Positions 1 through 5,994 of a stretch of 32,416 nt of DNA are shown in pieces. Source of the stretch: Pantoea dispersa. Its GTDB lineage: Bacteria > Pseudomonadota > Gammaproteobacteria > Enterobacterales > Enterobacteriaceae. A program made the translations under genes and the position numbers. The first letter of the stretch is position 1. Each line of letters begins with the position of its first letter. The stretch lies in assembly GCF_014155765.1 (NCBI RefSeq), contig NZ_SCKT01000002.1, forward strand, positions 1 to 32,416. The letters are read 5' to 3'. Below the pieces are notes generated by a model, which had not been told where the DNA came from, did not search any database, and saw only the letters and a program-made list of their open reading frames with translations.

Positions 1-10
1 CGTTTATAAC

Positions 11-54
11 TGTTACCCATGTGCCCGGTCTAAAGTGTTACCCATGTGGCCGGT
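11..54. repeat. Pair of direct repeats, possible IS21-family end
   Basis: Two near-identical 19-base copies, TGTTACCCATGTGCCCGGT at 11-29 and TGTTACCCATGTGGCCGGT at 36-54, are spaced 25 bases apart and differ at one base. IS21-family elements carry short multiple repeats of this general sort at their ends, so this may be the edge of an element lying left of the window or a remnant. No transposase gene is visible, so the assignment is an inference. Confidence 0.45.
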
Positions 55-61
55 TTGTACC

Positions 62-174
62 TTTATGGCGACCGTAATTGCCGCGGGTTCGCGATTAATG
101 ATGACCGCGATTGATGTAGGGTGGCCATTTATGGCGACCGTAATTGCCGCAGGGTTGCGATTAATAGCGACCGC
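62..174. repeat. Two copies of a 66-bp-period tandem repeat
   Basis: Bases 62-84 and 128-150 are identical over 23 bases (beginning TTTATGGCGACCGTAATTG). Similarity continues to 108 and 174, giving two 47-base blocks with a 66-base period. The array abuts the 3' end of the nlpA-like gene. It encodes nothing convincing: the frame through it is a repeat artefact. It may be a family of intergenic repeats or part of the mobile-element edge to its left. Confidence 0.6.
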
Positions 175-180
175 ATACGC

Positions 181-981
181 TTACCAACCCTTAATAATAT
201 CGCCTTTATAAATTTCGTTGGCTTTATCCAGCACCGGCTGGGACTGGAACGCTTCTTTCAGCTTCTGCACGTTCGGGCTGTCTTTATTATCTTCGCGCGC
301 CACAATCGCATTCACATATGGCGACGCTTTGCCTTCCATAAACATCCCGTCACGCGAGGCGGATAAATTGACCAGCGCGGCAAAGTTATTATTAATGATC
401 GACAGATAAACCTGCGGATCGTCCAGCGTGCGCGCCAGCTGCGGCGTATCCACTTCCACAATCTTCAGCTTTTTCGGGTTGTCGGTAATATCCAGCGTGG
501 TCGGCAGCAGACCGGCTTCGGGTTTCACCTTCAGCAGGCCCTGCGCCTGCAACAGCAGCAGGCTACGCCCCAGAGTGGTCGCTTCGTTAGACACGGTCAC
601 GGTAGCGCCATCCGGCAGATCCTGCAGTGATTTAATTTTGCGTGAATAACCGGCAATCGGAAACACAAAGGTATTGGTCACGACGGCAAATTTATACCCG
701 CGCTCTTTGGACTGCATCTCCAGATAAGGCAGGCTCTGGAACGCATTGGCGTCCACATCTTTATTGAACAGCGCTTCGTTCGGCTGTACGTAATCGTTAA
801 ACGCCACTACATCGACATCGAGCTGATATTTATCGTGTGCCACCTGCTTCACGGTCTGCCACAGCGCCTCATCCGGTCCGGTATTGATCGCCACTTTGAT
901 TTTGTTGTCGTTGTGGTTGTCACAGGCGCTGAGCAGGGTGACAGAGGCCGCCAGCAGGGCGGTAAGCCATGTTTTTTTCAT
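181..981 (-). CDS. nlpA: NlpA/MetQ-family methionine-binding lipoprotein
   Basis: This is a 266-residue inner-membrane-anchored lipoprotein of the family that binds methionine for the MetNI ABC importer. The N terminus has a positively charged start, a hydrophobic stretch and a lipobox, LLSAC, with the lipidated Cys at residue 20. Typical family sequence follows: NTFVFPIAGYS, LLPTTLDITDNP and SPYVNAIVAREDN are close to E. coli NlpA. Length matches the family. No metN or metI gene is adjacent; the upstream same-strand gene is an unrelated hydrolase, so this is an orphan copy, as nlpA is in E. coli. Tandem met boxes directly upstream point to control by MetJ with S-adenosylmethionine. The choice of nlpA over metQ rests on the orphan position and resemblance, and is not certain. 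Confidence 0.88.
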   Translation of the reverse strand: MKKTWLTALLAASVTLLSACDNHNDNKIKVAINTGPDEALWQTVKQVAHDKYQLDVDVVAFNDYVQPNEALFNKDVDANAFQSLPYLEMQSKERGYKFAVVTNTFVFPIAGYSRKIKSLQDLPDGATVTVSNEATTLGRSLLLLQAQGLLKVKPEAGLLPTTLDITDNPKKLKIVEVDTPQLARTLDDPQVYLSIINNNFAALVNLSASRDGMFMEGKASPYVNAIVAREDNKDSPNVQKLKEAFQSQPVLDKANEIYKGDIIKGW

Positions 982-1023
982 TGTTTGCAGGTTTCCTTAT
1001 GTTTGCAGGAAACCGACTATAGT

Positions 1024-1047
1024 ATACGTCCAGACGTCTGTACATCC
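1024..1047 (-). promoter_or_regulatory. Tandem MetJ operator (met boxes) upstream of nlpA
   Basis: Three consecutive 8-mers lie here: ATACGTCC (6/8 to consensus), AGACGTCT (8/8) and GTACATCC (4/8). AGACGTCT is the MetJ consensus box, and MetJ dimers bind cooperatively to adjacent boxes. On the minus strand a TATACT/TATAGT -10-like element follows immediately, so bound MetJ would cover the promoter. The site lies 43 to 66 bases before the lipoprotein start codon. Confidence 0.78.
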
Positions 1048-1095
1048 GTGCGCGGTGCGATCGCCTGGTATTTATCCAGCGCGGCTGTGTAAGCG

Positions 1096-1899
1096 CTACG
1101 GCTGTGGATGTTGCAGACAGGCCAGATAGCGACGACCCGACTGCTGTACTGCCTCATCGGCACGCGCGAGAATTTCGCGGCCGGCAAACGCGCCGTACAG
1201 GCGCATAAACTTCACGCCCTGCAACCGCTGCAGCATGGCTGTCACCGTGGCGCCGGCCAGCGGTAGCATATTGGGATAGCTCCACATAAACGAAACCGCA
1301 CTGGCACCGGGCGTTACCTGCAAAATATCGCCGCTCAGCAGCATGCCGCCGTCGTGTGCCCAGTGCAGCACCGTGCCGCCGGCAAAGTGGCCGCCCAGAC
1401 GTAACAGCCGCACGCCCGGCAGCAGGTCACAGCTGTCGCCGTGCCAGGGCTGCAGACGGGGCGATGCGCGCATGATCCACTCGCTGTCGCTGGCGTGCAG
1501 ATACACCGGTGCGTCGAAGGCGTCGGCCCAGTCCTGCATGGTGCTGTAATAATGGGGATGGGAGATGGCGATGGCGTGCAGGCCGCCGAGTGCACGCAGC
1601 AGCGTGACGGTGGCGTCATCCAGATGCGCGATGCAATCCCACAGGATATTGCCGTGCGGCGTTTGCAGCACAAAGGCGCGCTGGTTGATGGCAAAATCCG
1701 GTACGGTTTGCAGGCTGAGCAGCCCGGGCGCCAGCTGTTGCCACTGGTTTTGATGCGAGGCGCGCAGCGCAGACTGATCGATCCACTGCTGCCCGCCGGG
1801 CGGCACAAACTGGCGTTCATCCTGACAAATGCGACACTGCGTAAGGGCAGGTTGCTGCTGCTGATAAGACGTGCCGCAGGCGGTACAAATGGTGATCAT
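1096..1899 (-). CDS. MBL-fold metallo-hydrolase with N-terminal zinc ribbon
   Basis: This 267-residue protein has two parts. Residues 5-25 carry two CxxC pairs (C5/C8 and C22/C25), a rubredoxin-like or zinc-ribbon knuckle. The rest looks like a metallo-beta-lactamase fold: the SHPHYY segment stands where HxHxDH normally lies, GGHFAGGTVLH supplies a further histidine, and LLSGDILQV supplies the bridging aspartate. The HxHxDH motif is degenerate (His-Pro-His-Tyr-Tyr), so the metal site may bind one metal or be altered. AGGAG lies a few bases before the ATG, supporting the start. The substrate is unknown. The gene stands alone on the minus strand, upstream of nlpA but with the met boxes in between. 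Confidence 0.8.
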   Translation of the reverse strand: MITICTACGTSYQQQQPALTQCRICQDERQFVPPGGQQWIDQSALRASHQNQWQQLAPGLLSLQTVPDFAINQRAFVLQTPHGNILWDCIAHLDDATVTLLRALGGLHAIAISHPHYYSTMQDWADAFDAPVYLHASDSEWIMRASPRLQPWHGDSCDLLPGVRLLRLGGHFAGGTVLHWAHDGGMLLSGDILQVTPGASAVSFMWSYPNMLPLAGATVTAMLQRLQGVKFMRLYGAFAGREILARADEAVQQSGRRYLACLQHPQP

Positions 1900-1947
1900 G
1901 GCTTCTCCTCACAGTCCGGTGAGGATCAGTGTAGGCAAGGTGCGGGG

Positions 1948-2289
1948 TTAGCGCGCGGTGTCCTGCTGTGGCTGCAGCTGATAAATCCACGCCGTCCGCT
2001 GCTGGCCGTCGGTCGTGGTGACCTCAACCGGCACCCGGTCGTAGCCATCTTCAAACTCATCCAGCATCGGCCAGTGCAGCGCCAGCCGATCCGAGATGAA
2101 CAGATAACCCGGCACGCGCGCGCCGTGCTCATCAAGTACGATGCCGTGAAAATCAGCGGCCGCGCCCCAGCCGTTGGCATAGTAAGTGCCGGCGACTGTC
2201 CCTGCCAGCCACTCACCGCCGATATTTTCCAGGATATGCGCATTGCACTGGCCCGGCTGCAGCGTGCCGTAAACGAAAAGCGTGTTCAT
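1948..2289 (-). CDS. Gamma-glutamylcyclotransferase-fold protein (AIG2/YtfP-like)
   Basis: This 113-residue cytoplasmic protein begins MNTLFVYGTLQPGQCN, the hallmark YGTL loop that binds the gamma-glutamyl group in gamma-glutamylcyclotransferase-like enzymes. The acidic DEFEDGYDRVPVEV segment carries the family's catalytic-type Glu, and a terminal WIYQLQ strand completes the fold. I chose the internal ATG at 2289 over one 18 bases upstream because GAGGG precedes it at good spacing and YGTL then sits near the N terminus as usual. The family includes enzymes that release 5-oxoproline from gamma-glutamyl compounds and others of unknown activity, so the exact substrate is open. It ends 48 bases before the zinc-ribbon hydrolase start and may be cotranscribed with it. 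Confidence 0.82.
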   Translation of the reverse strand: MNTLFVYGTLQPGQCNAHILENIGGEWLAGTVAGTYYANGWGAAADFHGIVLDEHGARVPGYLFISDRLALHWPMLDEFEDGYDRVPVEVTTTDGQQRTAWIYQLQPQQDTAR

Positions 2290-2503
2290 TTTCCCTCGTA
2301 AAATCATGCAAAAGCGCTACTTTACCTGCCTGCTGCCGCCCTGTCATCCGCCAGGGAAAGGCCATACCGGCAGCGAAATTCTGCGTTACCGGTGGTGCGA
2401 TGGCTCGTAATGTGAGGACGCGTGCGGCATAAAACGGTTAACGTAGCCGCAGATGTTTACCGCTGCTGCCAGCCAGCTTTCTCTTTTTCGAGGTATCCGC
2501 GCT

Positions 2504-3523
2504 ATGTTGAAGGGTTCCAGCCTCTGCCGGGGTGCAATCAGGGAGTATCCGCACTCCGCCCAGTTTGATGGCAAAAAGTTTCGCAATGTCCAGCCGCGTC
2601 AGTCGCTAAGCTTTGGCGACTACCGCAAAATGCTGTGGGATTTCCTGTTCAATAAACCGAAAGATACCCAGCCGCCGGCCGCGCTGCCGGTGCAGCCCAT
2701 CACGGCCGCCGCGCTGGCACAGGCCGCGCCCAACAGCGTCTTTCGCCTCGGCCACTCTTCGCTGTTGCTGAAGCTCAATGGCCAGTTCTGGCTGACCGAT
2801 CCGGTGTTCGCCGAGCGCGCGTCGCCCTTTAAGCGACTGGGGCCAAAGCGCTTTCAGCCAGCGCCGATTGCCGTGGCCGATCTGCCGCCGATCGAAGGCA
2901 TTATTTTGTCGCACGACCATTACGATCATCTCGATTACCACACCATCATGCAGCTGAAAGATCGGGTGAAGTACTTTCTCACGCCGCTCGGCGTCGGCGA
3001 TTTGCTGATTAAGTGGGGCGTTGCGCCAGAGAAAGTCATCCAGCTTGACTGGTGGCAGTCGCGGGATATCGGCGGCATCCATTTTGTCGCGACGCCGTCG
3101 CAGCACTTTTCCGGACGCGGCCTGTTCGACAGCAACAAACGGTTGTGGTGTTCGTGGACGCTGATTTCTGACCAGTTCCGCCTGTTTTTTGGCGGTGACT
3201 CCGGTTACTTCGACGGTTTCAAAGCGATTGGCCGGAAATACGGTCCGTTTGATGCGGCATTTCTGGAAAATGGCGCTTACGATGCGCGCTGGGCCGACAT
3301 TCATATGCTGCCGCAGGACACGCTGCGCGCGTTTCAGGACCTCAACGCGCGCTGGCTGTTTCCGATTCACAACGCGGCTTTTGATTTAGCGTTTCACCGC
3401 TGGGACGATCCGTTTACCCAAATCGTCCAGCTGGCGGCGGAGCATCAGGTTGCACTGTGTCTGCCGATGCTGGGTGAGGGCATTGATCTGTTACAGCCGC
3501 AGCCCACCGCGGCCTGGTGGTAA
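2504..3523 (+). CDS. MBL-fold hydrolase, RomA/NAPE-PLD-like
   Basis: This 339-residue protein belongs to the metallo-beta-lactamase superfamily branch that includes RomA and N-acyl-phosphatidylethanolamine phospholipase D. It has YPHSAQFDGKKFRN near the N terminus, as is usual for the branch, then RLGHSSLLLKLNGQFWLTDP, the metal motif SHDHYDHLD, the strand TPSQHFSGRG with a further His, and FFGGDSGYFDGF with the bridging Asp. It ends with the FPIHNAAFDLAFH segment. The frame stays open to an ATG at 2453, but GAGG ten bases before the ATG at 2504 and the family's usual N terminus favour the later start. No signal peptide is evident. The substrate is not deducible. It is divergent from the cyclotransferase-fold gene across about 210 bases. 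Confidence 0.82.
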   Translation: MLKGSSLCRGAIREYPHSAQFDGKKFRNVQPRQSLSFGDYRKMLWDFLFNKPKDTQPPAALPVQPITAAALAQAAPNSVFRLGHSSLLLKLNGQFWLTDPVFAERASPFKRLGPKRFQPAPIAVADLPPIEGIILSHDHYDHLDYHTIMQLKDRVKYFLTPLGVGDLLIKWGVAPEKVIQLDWWQSRDIGGIHFVATPSQHFSGRGLFDSNKRLWCSWTLISDQFRLFFGGDSGYFDGFKAIGRKYGPFDAAFLENGAYDARWADIHMLPQDTLRAFQDLNARWLFPIHNAAFDLAFHRWDDPFTQIVQLAAEHQVALCLPMLGEGIDLLQPQPTAAWW

Positions 3524-3531
3524 AGCACGCA

Positions 3532-3557
3532 ACCCGATGGCCGTTTGGCTATCGGGT
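3532..3557. terminator. Hairpin between convergent genes
   Basis: ACCCGATGGCC at 3532-3542 pairs with GGCTATCGGGT at 3547-3557 around a GTTT loop. The stem is 11 bp with one G-T pair. It sits in the 42-base gap between two convergent genes, where a bidirectional terminator is expected, but there is no T tract on either side. Confidence 0.5.
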
Positions 3558-3565
3558 CGAGTAGG

Positions 3566-4102
3566 TCAGGCCGTGAGTTCGTCGTACAGACTGCGCAGCC
3601 GGGTGCGCAGAAACAGAACCGCTTTATGTTTGCGCGACAGCAGCGCCTGCACGCTGTCGCCGCTTTCGGCGGCCAGATCCTGATAGCTGAAGCCGAGCAG
3701 CTCGGTCTTTTCAAATACCTCGCGCTGCGCAGCAGGCAGTTCCGCGAGCGCATCGTCCAGCTCTTCCCACAGCAGCGTCTTCAGATACTCATCCTCCGGC
3801 GTCTGCGCCACGCCAAACAGCGTTTCGGCAATTTCATCCTCGGGAAAATCCTCGTCTCCGGCGGCGTTAAACAGCGAGAGCTCGCGTTTTTTTCGTGATC
3901 GATCGGTGATCTCGTTGCGCGCGGCGCGAAACAGCCAGGCGCTGACGTTCTCCACCGGCTGTTCCACCTGCAGCAGTTTCCAGCTGATCTCCTGCAGGAT
4001 ATCTTCGGCCTCATCGTGCCGCTCGCTGCGGCCGCGAATAAAGGCGCTGAGCTTAGTGCGGCAGGCGGCGAGGGCCGCCAGCAGCCGCGAATCCTGCGCC
4101 AT
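3566..4102 (-). CDS. RNA polymerase sigma factor, ECF-like
   Basis: This 178-residue sigma-70-family factor has only regions 2 and 4. Region 2 includes DEAEDILQEISWKLL (core binding) and AWLFRAARNEITDRSRKK (promoter melting and -10 contact). Region 4 includes ELPAAQREVFEKTELLGFSYQDLA followed by a helix-turn-helix-like GDSVQALLSRKHKAV. The size fits extracytoplasmic-function factors. It starts 5 bases after the stop of a His-rich membrane protein, so the two are almost surely cotranscribed and functionally linked. No classical anti-sigma (ZAS-type) domain is visible in the neighbour. Which promoters it reads is unknown. The convergent gene on its downstream side is unrelated. Confidence 0.88.
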   Translation of the reverse strand: MAQDSRLLAALAACRTKLSAFIRGRSERHDEAEDILQEISWKLLQVEQPVENVSAWLFRAARNEITDRSRKKRELSLFNAAGDEDFPEDEIAETLFGVAQTPEDEYLKTLLWEELDDALAELPAAQREVFEKTELLGFSYQDLAAESGDSVQALLSRKHKAVLFLRTRLRSLYDELTA

Positions 4103-4107
4103 GCCGC

Positions 4108-4554
4108 TTACTCTGCATCCGGGGATTTGGCGGGCGCATCGTCCGCGGGCGGGCGCGGATCGTCACGCTGGCTGCGGCGATCGTGCCAGTCACAGCGTCC
4201 GCCATGATGACCACGGCCGCCAAACCGCTCGCGCCGCTGCTGCATAAAGGCTTCACGCTGCTCCGGCGTCATCTGCATCCAGCGTTCATGCATGCGGCGA
4301 CGCGCCATGCCAAACATACCGGGATGGAAGCCCAGCCCGCCGAACAGGATGCGACACAGCACCAGCAGTCCCAGCGCCTGCCAGAAGCCAATACTTTTTA
4401 CGCCGGTCAGTTCCGGCAGCAGCGCATTCCACAGCGACATCACCAGCAGGCCAAGGGCAGCAAACAGCACCACGCCGAGCAGCAGCGGTTTCGCCATGCG
4501 GTGATGACCAAAGTGGTGACCACGGGGATGCTGATGCCTGTCAAAATCTCTCAT
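4108..4554 (-). CDS. His-rich small membrane protein upstream of the sigma factor
   Basis: This 148-residue protein is of unknown family. Its N terminus is His-rich (RHQHPRGHHFGHH), followed by two hydrophobic helices at about residues 21-50 and 59-78. The C-terminal third is highly charged, with MTPEQREAFMQQRRERF, reminiscent of the LTxxQ helix of Spy/CpxP/CnrX-type proteins, then another His/Cys-rich patch, GGRGHHGGRCDWHD. This suggests a membrane metal-responsive or metal-buffering role. Because it precedes and nearly abuts the sigma gene, it may regulate that factor, but no recognised anti-sigma domain is present. The metal-sensing idea is an inference from composition. Its start is well placed behind GAGG in GAGGAACCCC. 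Confidence 0.7.
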   Translation of the reverse strand: MRDFDRHQHPRGHHFGHHRMAKPLLLGVVLFAALGLLVMSLWNALLPELTGVKSIGFWQALGLLVLCRILFGGLGFHPGMFGMARRRMHERWMQMTPEQREAFMQQRRERFGGRGHHGGRCDWHDRRSQRDDPRPPADDAPAKSPDAE

Positions 4555-4727
4555 TGGGGTTCCTCATTACGGTGACAAACAGGGTTGGTGATGAGGTAGA
4601 CGAATCAGCGATGAAATTATTGCTGAAAAAATAAAAAAAGTGCGCGCTGCACGCCAGGCCGCTGGCTTGACTTCTTCCCTGCCTGCCAGTAGGTTGACCG
4701 ATCTCTGTTGTTCTACCGGATTGCGTT

Positions 4728-5312
4728 ATGACTGCCCGTTCCTCTAAAGCCCGCGAAATCATGGCCTGCACCCGCCAGTTGCTCACCGCCGGCGGCTATA
4801 AAAGCTTTAGCTATGCCGATATTGCCGCCCAGGTGGATATCCGTAAGGCCAGCATTCACCACCATTTTCCCGGCAAAGCCGATTTGGTGAAAGCGGTGGT
4901 AGAGGAATATCGTGCTGAGGCGCAGGCGGGCATGCAGGCGATGGATGAACAGATCAACGATCCGCTGAACGAAGTGAAGGCCTACGTCGATTACTGGGCG
5001 CACTGCATTAAAGAGGGAACTTCGCCTTTCTGCATCTGCGCGATGCTGGCGGCGGAAATGCCCACGCTACCGCCGGATGTCGCCACGGAAGTCAGCGGCC
5101 ACTTCAGCGATCTCTCCGGCTGGTTAGCGCGCCAGCTGAGCAAAGGTGCCGCCAGCGGCGTTTTCCAGCTCAGCGACAGCGCTGAAAACGAAGCCAAAAC
5201 GCTTATGGCCAGCGTGCACGGCGCGATGCTGGCGGCGCGGGCATTTAATAACGCCGGGATGTTTGAGCAGATCACTCATCCGCTGCTGCATAAGCTGATC
5301 AAAAACGCCTGA
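4728..5312 (+). CDS. TetR-family transcriptional regulator
   Basis: This 194-residue repressor has a classic TetR N-terminal DNA-binding domain: REIMACTRQLLTAGGYKSFSYADIAAQVDIRKASIHHHFPGKADLVKAVVEEY spans residues 10 to 62, including the helix-turn-helix and the HHFPGK signature. The ligand-binding part is helical and carries two close Cys in PFCICAMLAAEMP at about residues 100-112, a position that could confer redox or thiol sensitivity. The gene is divergent from the His-rich protein and sigma operon across 173 bases, so one target could be that operon. The ligand is unknown. No partner transporter or enzyme lies downstream in the same direction. Confidence 0.87.
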   Translation: MTARSSKAREIMACTRQLLTAGGYKSFSYADIAAQVDIRKASIHHHFPGKADLVKAVVEEYRAEAQAGMQAMDEQINDPLNEVKAYVDYWAHCIKEGTSPFCICAMLAAEMPTLPPDVATEVSGHFSDLSGWLARQLSKGAASGVFQLSDSAENEAKTLMASVHGAMLAARAFNNAGMFEQITHPLLHKLIKNA

Positions 5313-5313
5313 C

Positions 5314-5334
5314 GGCGCGCAATCAGTGCGCGCC
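5314..5334. terminator. Short GC-rich hairpin after the TetR gene
   Basis: GGCGCGCA at 5314-5321 pairs perfectly with TGCGCGCC at 5327-5334 around a 5-base loop. It follows the TetR stop directly and overlaps the stop of the convergent small gene. On the minus strand a run of five T follows about nine bases later. There is no T tract on the plus strand, so termination there is weakly supported. Confidence 0.4.
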
Positions 5335-5515
5335 GGCCTGGGCGGGTGTGGTTTGATTTCGGAACGAAGCTTCCATCCTGTCCACCAGCGTTAGCGCTTC
5401 CCGTAAATGCAGCAGGATAATTTCCCGGTCCTCCTGCATTTCCGCCAGCTCTTCCAGCATTTCGCACTGCTCCGTCAGATGACGGATGCCGGTGACGCAA
5501 TGAATTTTTTTTCAT
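5323..5515 (-). CDS. Small helical protein, frame broken at an A8 run
   Basis: A minus-strand frame ending at 5323 reads IHCVTGIRHLTEQCEMLEEL and continues as an amphipathic, Leu/Glu-rich helix to ASFRNQTTPAQAGAH. It looks like real coding sequence of about 60 residues. Its natural start would be the ATG at 5515, which is followed by eight A. As written, the ATG reads in another frame (MKKNSLRHRH), giving a low-complexity, implausible product; with seven A it would read MKKIHCVTGIRH and stay open to the stop. So either the run has gained one base (mutation or read error), translation slips there, or initiation occurs internally at ATG 5460, giving 45 residues. Family unknown; a short coiled-coil or dimerising protein is plausible. 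No operon partner is visible. Confidence 0.4.
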
Positions 5516-5994
5516 AGCGGGATAAACAGTGAAAATTATTCATATTGTTATATTGATCCGTTTTTAGATGGATTTATTAATTTTTTCCTTGTTAAGTTCA
5601 ATCTTGGTTAACATTGAAAATGATTAATTGACGAATTAATAGGTATTGATGTTTTTTTGACTAATCCGGCAAACAAGATTTAATGCATTAATTTAATAAA
5701 CCTAACCTGAACAAGAATGCATTGGAACTTGCCTGAAGAATTTCTGCTTTTATTCTTTAGAGGTATCAAACCTTACGTTAATCATTCTCAGACAATTCGC
5801 TATCTGCAGCGATTTATTTGCAGTGAAGCGATGATTATATCTGGAAGTTTTTGAAGTCGATCTCAGCTCATGAGAGCCAATACGAGATTGTTTTTTATTT
5901 ATGGAGGCGAGGTTAAATGGCGGGAAAATATCACTTCTGCGCCCCTGCTACATCATGACTTCTACGGAATGAACTGATCAATAAAGGAAAAAGC
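5516..5994. promoter_or_regulatory. AT-rich leader region of the autotransporter gene
   Basis: These 479 bases hold no convincing gene and are strikingly AT-rich compared with the flanks, as is common for H-NS-silenced surface-protein promoters. They include a perfect palindrome, TTAATGCATTAA, at 5690-5701, and several T and A tracts. I could not identify one promoter with confidence. AAGGA in AATAAAGGAAAAAGC just before 5995 is a good ribosome binding site. Confidence 0.5.

Noticed and set aside
5276-5515. The 79-codon frame starting MKKNSLRHRH as a real protein
   Set aside because: It is low-complexity, runs past the hairpin into the TetR gene, and a neighbouring frame over the same bases reads as a natural helical protein.
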